From Blasia pusilla (Eukaryota > Marchantiophyta > Marchantiopsida > Blasiales), in NCBI GenBank assembly GCA_050084515.1, contig CM114272.1:41106001-41170000 (forward strand): a DNA stretch of 64,000 bases, read 5' to 3'. Of this stretch, positions 9,280-20,175 are shown in pieces. Position 1 is the stretch's first letter. Every line of letters begins with the position of its first letter. A program made the translations under genes and the position numbers. The notes below the pieces were generated by a model. The model was not told the DNA's origin and searched no databases. It was given only the letters and a program-made list of their open reading frames with translations.

Positions 9280-10902
9280 AATCACTGCCTGCCACAGTGA
9301 TTGGTGGATAAGGGCTATGCACAACAAAATGGCATCGATTATGAGGAAACATTTAGCCTTGTTGCAAAGATGGCGACTACGGGAATAGTGGTTGTAGTTG
9401 TAGTAAGTAAGAAGTGGAGATTACATCACATGGACGTCAACAATGCCTTCTTGAATGGAGATCTATACGAGGAGGTATATATTACTCAATCGCTTGGATA
9501 CAAGCATCCCAAGTTTCCATTTTGCGTATGCAGGTTGAAGAAAGCTCTATACGGGCTCAAACAAGCTCCAAGAGCTTGGTATGGCAAGATTACATACGTC
9601 CTACAAGAATTGGGTTTTAGGGTATGTGATTTTGACTCCTCGTTATATGTCTTGAGAGGACAAGATCATACGGTTCTCATTGTGTTGTATGTTGACGATC
9701 TCCTGATTACTAGGAGTACTGAAAAAATGGTATAACAAGTCAAGCTTAAATTAAAAGCAAAATTTGATATGAAGGACTTGGGAGAACTCAAGTACTTCCT
9801 TGGTATTGGGTTTATTAAGATTGGAGAGAGCATGTGGTTACTACAACGATAATATGCTCTTCATATGCTTTCAAAATATGGTATGACGGCTTGTAAGCCA
9901 ATCTCTACACCGCGAACTCGGATGAGTGAAATGCCTTAGTACATCGTGAACTTGTACTTTTATCGCGCAGGTTCGGTCGCCCTAGTGCTAAACGAGGCTC
10001 GTACCCCTCTGCGTACATAGTAATCCCCGCAGCTTATTATATTGGGGTAGCGAGCCCCACGAGCCAGTCCCCGGTTAGGCACGTAGTGCTCTCGCTTTGG
10101 TGTGAATGGCCGAAGGCCGGAAATGGCTTTACGATTTCCGACCTCTCGGTCTTTCGGCCTTCTCTCGTTTACGGAGAAGGCCGAAAGTGCTGCGCTTTAT
10201 GATTTCCAGAGTGTGAAGCTAAGAGTGGATGAAGGAGAGTTTCTTGCATATTCTAAAATGTACATGCGCATGGTTGGAAGTTTGATCTATCTAACTATAA
10301 CCAGACCAGATTTGAGTTATGCTATTGGCCTAGTGAGCCAATTTATGCAAGCATCTCGAAAACCTCATCTTGATGTTGTGAGGAGGATTATGCCGTATGT
10401 GAAATTCTCTATTCAATTTGGGCTTCAATTTGAACCTTCTCCGAGTTTTCAATAATAGGGATTCACAGACGCTGATTGGGCACGAAGCGTGTCTGATCGA
10501 CACTCCACATCTGGTTATTCATTTACTTTGGGAAGCGCAACTATAAGTTGGGCTTCAAAGAAGCAACCTACATTTGCTTTATCTTCAATAGAGGCTGAGT
10601 TCAGAGGAGCAACCAATGCAACATGTGAGGCGGTGTGGCGTCATCGATTACTTGTTGAGATTGGTGTTAGTAACTTAGGACCTAGTATAATATATGCAGA
10701 AAATATTAGTAGCATCAAGCTTGCTAATAATCCTGTGTTTCATGCTCGTACAAAGCATGTTGAGATGCCCTATCATTTTATCAGAGAGAAAGTGCTTGCA
10801 GGAGAAATTGATCTTGTGTATGTAGGTGCAGATCAGCAAATTGTTGACATCTTTACAAAGACATTGTCTAATATAAGTTTGAGATGTTTAGAAATGATGT
10901 AG
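9280..10902 (+). pseudogene. Ty1/copia reverse transcriptase and RNase H, interrupted
   Basis: Frame 9301-9735 gives the copia RT signatures MDVNNAFLNGDLYEEVYI, LYGLKQAPRAWY and the catalytic YVDDLLI (9688-9708). It ends at a stop, then continues in frame (FDMKDLGELKYFLGI). The chain is broken at about 9925-10195 by a GC-rich insertion and resumes with YMRMVGSLIYLTITRPDLSY. RNase H follows from 10460 (TDADWARS, STSGYSFTLG, SSIEAEFRG, KHVEMPYHFIREKV), ending at 10902. No gag, protease or integrase is recognisable upstream. The element is a dead, 5'-truncated copia copy. Confidence 0.87.
9925..10195. other. GC-rich insertion inside the copia pol gene
   Basis: The copia protein can be followed to KPISTP near 9912 and again from about 10213. 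The DNA between is richer in GC and contains a fold-back with AATGGCCGAAGGCCGG near 10108 and CGGTCTTTCGGCCTTC near 10148. I do not recognise it. Organelle-derived DNA or a small unknown element are possible. Confidence 0.5.
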
Positions 10903-10919
10903 ACGTTAGAGATATCGAT

Positions 10920-11160
10920 ATGAGCTTGAGGGGGAGTATTAAAGATTGAGTTACAGTCAAGCTCATGAGACACCTGAACTGCTATATTTGGTACTCACAC
11001 GAAGTAGGGAAGCTTAATCTTGGTTAGTCAGTTAAGCGCGATTATCTTAACTAGGGTTAATTAATCCTAGTTAATCTAACTCGAGATTATGGTTTAGATT
11101 AGGGTTAGGGTTGCTTGTACATACCCTATATAATTGAGAAGGGGACTAGCCTCCACTCAT
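10920..11160 (+). repeat. Copia polypurine tract and 3' LTR portion
   Basis: TTGAGGGGGAG at 10925-10935 is a typical copia polypurine tract just after the RNase H stop. The LTR would start right after it. It contains a TATA-like CTATATAATTG near 11125, suitable for an LTR promoter. The right border is not defined because the 5' LTR was not found. Confidence 0.6.
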
Positions 11161-11261
11161 GCTCTCATTGCAAATTATGTTCTCCATGGTGGTGTGTGAG
11201 TGTGAGAGTCGTTTCCCATGAGTTATACTTCTTTAGCAGTTTTCCACAGTATCCGTATTGA

Positions 11262-11370
11262 CACAATAGATGAGGTACCTGTACACCATCCGTTGGGCAG
11301 CTCTTTGTCAGGATAACTCGGCCGCCTTTTCTTGAAGATCCCGCTTCTTCTTTGCAAAATAAAATACAGA
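11262..11370 (-). pseudogene. Fragment of the methyltransferase-like gene, exon 3
   Basis: This stretch matches 40355-40455 (same orientation), inside exon 3 of the leftward gene of the 38-43 kb module. Shared blocks include ATGAGGTACCTGTACACC and TTGAAGATCCCGCTTC. It shows that pieces of that gene are dispersed beyond the main module. Confidence 0.7.
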
Positions 11371-11407
11371 AGTACAAGACCCCTCTAAGGTCTCGATACT
11401 ATCTTGC

Positions 11408-12360
11408 CCTACGCCTCATCTACCATGAGAATGTCCTCTTCATCTACAAACACCATATGAGGAGTGACGTAAGTTATTGTATCCTTCACACCAAGGCCAA
11501 ATAATTCAAAACATGAATTAAGTGGAAGGTAAAAATATGGTGAAAAAAATTGGGCTTATCTGATAAACATGTAGTCTCTACATCCTTGCTAGCTTTTGGC
11601 GCACTTCCTTGCCTAGTGTCTTGCTGGTCTTCCAAAGTATCAATTATCTCCTCATCTATTCGAGCCTACATATGACAAACATTACAACATCTTAGTAAGG
11701 ATAACACACATGGTGCAGTATTGCATTACCTTCTACGAACAGTGACATTCTTGTTCATGAATTAAGCCTCCCTTCCAATATGGACTATTGGAGGATTCTA
11801 CTCAATAAATGGGCAAACAATGGATGAACAACGTCTGAACAGTGAAACAAGTGTTCATGTCCAAAGGGTTACACTAACATAGGAAAGAACAAGACATTGC
11901 ATTGAAGATAACACACAAGGGAAATTTTACCTGCACTCTCGCCTCCTTTTCTGAAGTTCCTGGGTACTTCTTCATGCAAGCCTCAACTACTCTCTTTCGG
12001 AACCCGGCCAAGACCTCCTCCTTGTGGGTCTTCTTCCATGCTTGGTAATCTCTTGTGGCGAGTGGTTGCCAATACTACTCGGTTTTCATGTGGTTATAGG
12101 TGGCAAGGTGTGCTTGACCCTTAATGTGGTCCACAGTCATATTCACCTGCGCCTCCCTCACGGGGCGGAGGGCCTCTAGGTCCTCCTCTCTGTAGAAACT
12201 CAAGGAAGATAATCCCGGGAATAAGGTTGAGTAAAACATTCTCGGCCTTAGCCAAATGCAAAGGGTTGTAACAACCCCTTGAATACGATACCAACTCCAA
12301 GTCTAAATCTCCAATTGTTGGTAATTCAGTCAATGCTTCGATTGAACAAATAGTCACCAA
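11408..12360 (-). pseudogene. Exon remnants of an unidentified minus-strand gene
   Basis: Three coding-like pieces run leftward. One (about 12200-11932) can be read as LYREEDLEALRP, then HIKGQAHLATYNHMKTE, a TAG, and RDYQAWKKTHKEEV, ending GTSEKEARVQ at a clean splice donor (CAG then GTAAAA). The next begins after an AG near 11670 (ARIDEEIIDTLEDQQDTRQG). The last ends FVDEEDILMVDEA plus stop near 11408. Composition is charged and soluble. I do not recognise the family. The TAG and missing borders suggest a decayed copy, perhaps of transposon cargo. Confidence 0.4.
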
Positions 12361-12399
12361 GCATTATAAAACATATGAAGCAAGTTCATGGATGTAGTT

Positions 12400-13015
12400 T
12401 GGTACACCAATCAAGTGTAACCAATTGTGTTTAGACATTTTCATTATCATAGTCTTGCATAACAAACTTGGAAACTTCAGCTACATTTAAGTCGCTATCC
12501 ACTTTAAGTTCTCGTAAATTTCTTTCAAACTTCCACGCTTGCAATGTACACTAGTGTATTTTCAATTGTTAGTTTCTATCATTTTCTGCTATAACTCTAC
12601 ACACTTACATGACAATTCCACAAACTTGCTCTATCCATATGGATTTTTTTATGTTTTCTTATTTCTGTCATATTGCTGCACTATTCAAGATTTGCTTCCT
12701 TCCATTCAGTTTCATTTTGTCCATCTCCAAGTTCTCCTGTCCTCCACTATATCTAATTATCATTTACATACTTCATTTCTCATGAAATCTGCCACATTTA
12801 CTCACAATGACATTTTCAATAGACATGCAAAACTGCATAAACATATATTATATTTCCTAATTATCTTTTCAATATCCATACTATAATGCACAATCCCACA
12901 AGTAGAATAGGACAAGATAACAACCATAATAGGACAAGATAGTAACATGTAAATACTTTTCTATCATACATTCATTTTGTAACTTGCTTGGATTTGAAAA
13001 GAAATGAATTTTTAT
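12400..13015. other. AT-rich sequence, no gene seen
   Basis: The region is AT-rich. Its one frame above 100 codons (12539-12886, +) is composed of hydrophobic and aromatic residues typical of random AT-rich DNA. No motif or splice structure supports a gene. Confidence 0.5.
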
Positions 13016-13018
13016 GGA

Positions 13019-13420
13019 TAGTAATTATTGTAGGAAGTAGTGGGATTTAATTTGATTGGTGGGAGTTATATTTATGGGAGAGTGGTTTAGTGACGATTTT
13101 ATGTACGTGAGTAATGGGTTAAAACTTAGTAGTAATTATTGTAGGAAGTAGTGGGATTTAATTTTATTGATGAGGGTTATATTTACGGGAGAGTGGCTTA
13201 GTGATGATTTTATGTATGCGAGGAATGAGTTAAAACTTAATAGTAATTATTGTAGGAAGTAGTGGGATTTAATTTGATTGGTGCTCGGGGTTATATTTAT
13301 GGGGGAGTGGTTTAGGTGTTGTAGGAAGTAGTGGGGTTTAGTTTGATTTATGGGGATTACATTTATGGGGGGGAGTGGTTTAGTGGTGATTTTATGTATG
13401 TAAAGAGTGGATTAAAAAAA
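13019..13420 (+). repeat. Tandem repeat, ~112-bp unit, about 3.6 copies
   Basis: Units begin AGTAATTATTGTAGGAAGTA at 13019, 13131 and 13243. A shortened unit starts near 13317. They share GTGGGATTTAATTTGATTG and GAGTGGTTTAGTG with scattered substitutions. The array ends about 80 bases before the Helitron-like terminus. Confidence 0.85.
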
Positions 13421-13469
13421 TGTCAATTCTTTAATTTCATTTTTTTAAAATAAATTTTTTATAATAATA

Positions 13470-13503
13470 TCTCTTTTCGTGTGTAGCACGGGCATGCTAA
13501 CTA
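13470..13503 (+). mobile_element. Possible Helitron 3' end
   Basis: The sequence has a short hairpin CGTG-TGTAG-CACG at 13478-13490, then GGGCATGCTAACTAG followed by T. A small GC hairpin about ten bases before CTAG, with insertion before T, is the usual 3' end of plant Helitrons. The upstream tandem repeats would lie inside the element. No 5' TC end or Rep/helicase gene was found, so the element would be non-autonomous. Confidence 0.4.
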
Positions 13504-14239
13504 GTGTTCTACAACAATTGAATGCATTTTCGCATTAAAACTTCTTCACTCTACAAGTGATTTTCTTATATATTTGAACTCCACAATTATTTACTCACAT
13601 ATCTAAATAAATCTTGAACATGTACAAGATTCATGTATACAAATGTGTTCATGTGTACAAACTTTAGGATCATGTAACCATACATACTCAAGAGACATAA
13701 GATAAGAATTTCCCGAAGTTGTAACCTTATCATTAATATTTTCATCACCCGGTCCATTCATATCCTATTCACATTCCGTTTCTTTACTATCGGCCTTGTC
13801 CACTTAGAGTACTCTCCACGCTACTCACACTAAAATCATTTCTATAACCCCTTTAGGCCAAGGCTGCACCGTAGTTTGAATCCCTTGAGTTCGTGCTCTC
13901 CTGTCGCCGTCCTTAACAGGCGTATGTCACGATTGGCGGTATGAACAGACTACTTAAAGAATCGCGTCTATGAAACAGAAAGCTGCAGCAGAACAACGTC
14001 AGGGATAAATTTAATCAAGATGTAAGAGGGGAAATTGGGGTGAAACTTTTGGACCTAGCATTCTCTTGGATTCTTGAAGAGGCAGTAGAGTAAATCAATT
14101 TTCAGCAATTGACTCTCGTTCGGATTGGGTTGTTCTATGTTTTCGTCTGTAGACCTCATTGAAAGCAGATCAGACCTTGAAGCGTACCCAGGGCGCGTTT
14201 GATCTTTCTTTTTCTACTAGAAGGTTGGAGCCTTCGGAG
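13504..14239. other. Upstream region of the DnaJ gene
   Basis: No coding sequence is recognised. It should contain the promoter and 5' UTR of the DnaJ gene. I see no convincing TATA box at a standard distance from the ATG at 14240. Confidence 0.5.
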
Positions 14240-17200
14240 ATGGAAGGATCAAGGATGCTGTGCAAGACTGTCCTCCTACTTTTTTTGTTAGTTGGATTGC
14301 CACGTGTTCTATCCATCTACTGCGATGAGGATGACTGCTACGACCTGCTCGGGTCTGTGAATCCTTTCCAGCGATGGCCCTTTACCCGAGCGTCATTGAA
14401 CTGATCCTACTCTGCCCTATTTCTTGTGCTTTTGTTTATGTATGACAACGATCTATCTCCAAACTACTGAAATCAAAATGAAGGAAACCTAGCATGAATC
14501 TAGCTAGGGTATTGAATCTAGTTTTACTGGAAGCTACATTCGTCATACGGGAAATGGGAAGATGTCTGTTTCTTGAATTTCTAGAGATGTTATAACTGGA
14601 AATTAGTAGTGTGTTGCTCCGTAGTCTTCTCTTCAGCGTTTACAGCGGTGCACTGGTCAGCTAGAATAAATATGCGATGTCTTGGGGCGTTGGAGTTGAG
14701 ACTTGCTGGTAAAGAAGAAAACAAATTAACACTGCGATGTCGTAACGCCAAGCAGTGTGACCCAGGCATCAACCACATCCGACATAAAGAAGGCGTACTA
14801 CAAACTTTCTCTTAAGCTGTACGTTGTTCAAACACAATTCTATTCGATATCAACTGATTGAGATGGTAACTTATAACTTTTTAACGCAAGTTAGTTTTGC
14901 AAGTTGAAGATTCAAGGGCTCAACCAAGGCCTTACAAGGTCAAAAGTTGTGGATTACACCGTTTTCTCGTACCGATTGTCTTTTGAAGGGTCGTACTCTT
15001 CTGATATGTCCTAGGGAGAAGATACATGAGGAATGAACGAAGGGGATCTTGTAATAGACCATTATAATAACTCAGATGCACATTAGAAAAAAAATATGAG
15101 AGGACTTATGTTGTGGAAGAGCTGTAAACAGTCTCATATGAAGGCTTGTGGAATTTTATTGCAGTCATCCGGACAAAAACCCTGACCCTGAGGCGAAGAA
15201 GCAATTTATCAAAGTTGCTACTGCTTATGAGGTAAGTTCTGAGTCATGTGTCCTGCTTCCATACGTGCTTCACATAACAACATAGACTACATGGAGAGAG
15301 AATTAATCCTGGAGCCTGAGAGGGCTTTTGGACTACAGTTGGTGAGCTCATTGGAGTGAAACGCTCTACCATCCAATGATAATCTTACAGAACTATGCGC
15401 ACTTATTGTACATTTGTGATGTTAATATGCAGATTCTCTTATGCACAGAACAAGTCTGAAGGTATGACGTGATCATGTACAGATAACAAAGAAGACGTGT
15501 CAGGTTTCAATTATTTCATACCGTTCACCTCTGCTTTTTCTAATCCCTTTTGATAATTCGTTCTGGCTACAGATATTGAGTGATGATGCAAAGCGGGAAC
15601 AGTATGACTATGCACTTGCCCATCCAGAGGAGGTGTGTGAGTCTGTCGATTCTCAGTAAATCTCATAGTCAAGATATGTCTACTACGATTGTGGGTTCAA
15701 ATGTACTTTTTTCATCAAGGTCCCAAATATAGATTGGCTTTCATGGTTGACAATGACCTGTGGGTTCCATGGAGACTACGGCACGAAGTCCAAAGCAATC
15801 TAACTTGAAGTATCTCATGGTTTCAAATGGGTTTTTGTTCAGGTGTTCTATAACACAGCTCGTTACTATCAGGCCTATTATGGACCACAAGCTGTGAGTC
15901 ATCTTCGATCTGAACACTTATCTGATCAAGAACTAGATTTTCTATTCCATTATGCTGCATGTATACTGAATTTGGGTTACTGCTTAGAAAGGATGCCTCT
16001 TTTCCCATAAATAGTATACTGGTTGACCTGTGTCCCTCTCCAGTGTTTTCGGAGAAGTAATCTCAGAAGTACAAGCAGATGTCGGAGGAGTCACTGCCTT
16101 TTGATAGAGTAGAAGTAAGGACACACAGGTGGGAATAGCAAAGCTGAGTTAACTGAAAAACTCCATGTTTTTGTTTTTTTTAATCACTTTTCAGGATCTA
16201 CGTGCGGTGCTTGTTGGTCTGCTAATTATTCTCTCCGGGTTTCAGTTTCTGAATCAGTGGACTCATTACAGGCAGGTGAGGAAGCAAACGAGAGCTCAGA
16301 AACAGTGAACTATTTGTCTGGCCTGACCAAGCAGTTTGTGTATTTCCATGAGCTAGACAGTGAATTTCTTATTTTGTCACATTTCACAGCACCGGTAGTG
16401 GCATCCCTTCAGAAAATTGATGGTTCTAGACTGTAAATTAGGGTCACTTTATTATCTCATAGAGAGTTGCGTTTTGCGAGACAAAGTTGATGATTTTGTG
16501 AGGAGATGTGCTTCTTCTTCAGAGCTATGGTTGACCAGCTGAACAGATGCATAGACCACCTTTTGTAAATTTGAAAGTTGATCTTCAAGGATGGAGGTGG
16601 AGGCTATACAGTTGATATTCGTTCCTCTGCTGCTTGGTTCCAGATCCTGGATATGGTGAAGCAGACACCAGCCTATAAGAACAAACTGAAAGCCTTGGAG
16701 CTTGAGCGGAATGGTTCTGTATCAAATAAAAAGAAGGGTGCTAAGTCAAGAAATAGGTCAGTAATAGCACTATTTGTTATTCAAAAGATGTGAAGATCAG
16801 TTACGGCCATTGTTGATCATGGCAGTTATATATTAATCATACCTATTAGGCTCTGCCCCTCCCCCATCATTTCCAGGTAGGTATTTCTTTCTGCACCTTT
16901 CTCTTCAAGGCAGTGGGTTTATGGTCTCAAGGTTACAATAGCCACCACTTCTCGACGAGTCTCTTTAGACAGTAAGTCAGTTCTCTTGTATCTGCAATAT
17001 CTCCATTGAGTATTTGAAATGCGAGTTAATTTTGCATGTAGTCAGAGCTGTATCTGGACCTTAAATTAGGTGATTTTTTTCCCCATTCAATTCTCTGTCA
17101 ATTGTTTTGTGGTACTCTAGCCTTCTAGGGGTTTTTGGGTACGTTTCATTCTCTCCTTCACCATACTTGGCTCTCTGTGGATGTGGGTGGATATAGTCAG

Positions 17201-18178
17201 TAGGACTCTGTGTCTTGTAATCAGGTGAGTTTCAATGATTAAAATATCATCATAGGTACTTGGTACCATCTGCCCGTTAACTTTATCATTTCTTGGACAG
17301 AGGGGATAGCATCGAAGAACTGAGCAAAGAACTAGACCTGCAAATACAAGGGGCCGAGAAACCAACGGTGTGGAAATTGATAGGCATTCGTTTCATTTTG
17401 TTACCATACACCATTGGCAAGGTTTATTTTCTATCCACCTCATCGCTCCATGAAATTTTCCTGTGGACAAAACCATTATTCTTCCAAATTATCATACTGT
17501 ATAGAATGCACTGTTGAAGTAGGTCTGGTTCTTCCTAGTAATACCAGTCATACATGATGGGTGTTATCCTATGTCTCTCATCTTACGTTGTTGAGGTTTG
17601 GTCGGATAGCTTGCAATCTGGAAAGGAAAGTGGATGTGGAGATACACAATAAAGCGAATGCCAATTACATGGGAGGATGGAGCATATTTGACTAAAGATA
17701 AGCTCAACTTGTCGGAAGCATGGAGGACTTCAAGTGCGAATGAGTCAACTAACTTCTTTTCACTTCTGTGTGCTGTATATTTTCAATAGAGTGGATTCAC
17801 AGTTGATCTGAGAGCTTCAATGCTTTGAGAAATTGTTGGCAACTATGGCTCCAGGAGTCATTGATATGTTATGAATTGTCTCATATGTGAAAGGTTTTTT
17901 CTTCAGTATAATCATAGTGTATGATTGGTATTCTTTTCACTGCGAGCAAAAAGCTCTTCATATTAATTCATATGATGGAAGACCTGTAGAAATATAGCAG
18001 CCCTGAATGGTTACTGAGATTTAAGTCATGCCCTCATTACTGTTTTTTACATGCTGGGGCTGTAGCAGGAGATGTGAGGAGGGAAGAGTTGATCAGAAAA
18101 AGGCTTTGGATACATGCCAACTTTGAAAATTATGTCTCAGAGCTGAAGAAAGAAGCACGAAGAGGCCGAAGAAGTTAA
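14240..18178 (+). CDS. ER membrane J-domain protein, DnaJ-50/DNAJC25 type (10 exons)
   Basis: Exons: 14240-14356, 14766-14818, 15165-15231, 15573-15632, 15843-15893, 16195-16275, 16644-16756, 17301-17421, 17610-17733, 18069-18178. All borders are GT-AG and all phases fit, giving 298 codons without a stop, close to the ~300 residues of the Arabidopsis relative. The protein starts with a hydrophobic signal or anchor (KTVLLLFLLVGLPRVLS), then DCYDLLG, helix II (IKKAYYKLSLKL) with HPDKNPDPEAKKQF and QYDYALAHPEEVFY. The HPD needed to stimulate Hsp70 is intact. Two further hydrophobic segments follow (AVLVGLLIILSGFQFL; IGIRFILLPYTIGK), with TPAYKNKLKALELER and QIQGAEKPTVW between them and a basic tail ending RRGRRS. 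Role by family: Hsp70 (BiP) co-chaperone in the ER membrane. Start: ATG 14240; a second in-frame ATG at 14255 is possible. This is the only intact host gene seen. Confidence 0.93.
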
Positions 18179-18328
18179 CTTGTGTATAATCTTGGCAGAC
18201 AATGATCCAAGGTACAGGTGTGAAGACAGTGAACGGAGTCCTCAGGTTTGAATAGCTCTTGAGAGGTATTCAGGTGGATGTATACATCATATAGAATCAA
18301 TAGAAAGGTAAAATTTTACCTTTGTATT

Positions 18329-18563
18329 GAATCATGAGAGGTATTCAAGAAAGGTAATATGTCATTCAATTGCAAGTAAAATTGAGCGATGTTTTGAAAA
18401 CTTTTACCCCAGCATAATGACCATCAGCCTACCAATCCAATCATTTAAGGAAAAGATAAAACTCCCTTAACTACTAGTAAGGCAAACTTGTAAGTTAATA
18501 GAAGTTTAAACTTGTGTGTGGGCTAAGATTCATATTGCCTTTCTTGAATACCTCTCATGATTC
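18329..18563. mobile_element. Small inverted-repeat element (MITE-like)
   Basis: Arms at 18329-18361 and 18531-18563 are inverted copies of a 33-base sequence beginning GAATCATGAGAGGTATTC, with one or two mismatches. They enclose about 170 bases of AT-rich DNA without a frame. Total length of about 235 bases fits a MITE. A further short palindrome (AAAGGTAAAATTTTACCTTT) abuts the left arm. It lies about 150 bases beyond the DnaJ stop codon and may be in the 3' UTR. Confidence 0.6.
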
Positions 18564-18779
18564 TAAAGTGCCACTTTAATTAATTTTGGGTGGAACGTCC
18601 TTTAAGACGAAAGAATAAGATTATAATAGAATACCTTAGAGAGAGAAATTTTAGTTTTTGTTAACTTGAAGATTTTCATTATGGGGAAAGTTGATATTTC
18701 ATTTAGGGGAATGAATGATCCCTGATTCCATATAGCATACTAAAATCCAAGGAAGTCATGCTCAAGCATAGGTTATCAC

Positions 18780-20165
18780 GGAAAGAATTTGGGAGAGGGA
18801 AAACAATATATCCAAGGAGATAGAATTTTGGAGTTCATTCTCTACTTGCTGAATTTTTTGGCATGAGTTGAAGCAACTATTGTCTTCTTTGTTTTGTGAA
18901 TAAGCTAAACCTCTTATTAGAAAAGTGAGTTTGGTATGGCAAGAGAGAAAGAGAGAGTTGTGTACGCTTATTGAAAGATCATTTAAAAAAAAACGAATGA
19001 GAGATTGAGAGCTCTATATTACGGAAGCTCGTTGTTTTCTTGTTGTATATGCTGATTGGGGATTTTTCGCATTCTATAGCTAGTGAGAATACTCATTTGT
19101 GTGCTTTGTTATATAGATTTTCGTATGGGAGAGTGGCATGCGGAAGCATTGTCCAATTTTTCATTAGATTCGAGCATGGCGATAGGGCTTTCCATGTTGG
19201 TGCTCTCGTAGCATCTTATAGCTTTCTAAAGTTAGCTTGCATAATTTCTTAGTTTTTTGTTGGAGAAACGAGCGGCAAAATATTGTCGAATTTTTTAAGT
19301 GTTATCAATAGACGTTGTCGGGTTTCAAATTTTGTTTTCCTATGCGAAGTGATTAGTAGGCGCTAGTTGACGATCGAGTATTATGTTGTGACAATCGTAA
19401 ATGCAATGCGTCGCCAATTTCCGCGTTGTGTTGTTTGGGCTGCATCGCACCGTCTCAATTGCAGAGCCATACCATCATTGAGGAGCACAAGGTGTAATGT
19501 TGATACAAGAAGGTATACCGTTGTGTGTTGCATCCCGTCAACGAGTGTTGAGATATTTTCGTATTGTCATTGTCGTAATGTAGGGTTGAACTTGTAGAAT
19601 ATATAGAGGAGTTCTGAGTATTGTCTACACGAAGGCAATATGACTTGTTTAGTACAAGAGTTTGTCTTCACGATCGAGTTTGGATTGAGGTTTGCAGTTG
19701 TGGAAAAACCACACCGACACTTTTCGAGTTATCTATTTTGGTCTTTTTTCGTTCACACATGAGAGAATTTCGAGTATTATGCAATTATTTGGAATTTGTG
19801 CAGATGCTAGGAGAATCATTGATGTATGTGGTTAGGGGACAAAGATCTGTGTGAGATGTCTAGAGTTGTGGGTATGCTTGATTGATGAGACAATAGAACA
19901 AGAGTCGTTTATTGCACTATGTTTTTTATCATTATACATTATACATCTTAGTGAGGGAGTGTAAATCGAATGCCGTATATGTTAGTTTTAAGTGATTGAG
20001 CGATTACTTGCGAGATTGAAAATGATAATGTGAGAAATACACAAGGATCATTATGACGTCATTTCAAGACTTTGAGAGACGAGGTCATGTGCCCAAGAGT
20101 AGCTCTAGAGGATTTAAGAGATAGTGGCGAGAGATTTTGAGGTTCTCCACTTGAGGGATTGCCTC
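18780..20165 (+). repeat. Diverged retrotransposon LTR-end/leader, copy 1
   Basis: This aligns by eye along most of its length with 34260-36190. Shared landmarks are GGGAGAGGGAAAACAATATATC, GAGAGTGGCATGCGGAAGC, the run CGGAAGCATTGTCCAATTTT and GTAGCTCTAGAGG. It is the untranslated leader of the gypsy family whose gag starts at 36191. Here it joins directly, near 20165-20200, to RT of a different gypsy lineage, so a recombination or nested deletion has occurred. Short frames inside are not conserved with the second copy. Confidence 0.7.
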
Positions 20166-20175
20166 GATTTTTTTT

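Noticed and set aside
11098-11113. Telomere-like TTAGGG repeat
   Set aside because: Only two units within copia LTR sequence; too short to be a telomere relic.
14159-14404. Start of the DnaJ protein at 14159
   Set aside because: That position is a TTG; the first ATG in frame is 14240, directly before the signal sequence. The frame stop at 14404 is in intron 1.
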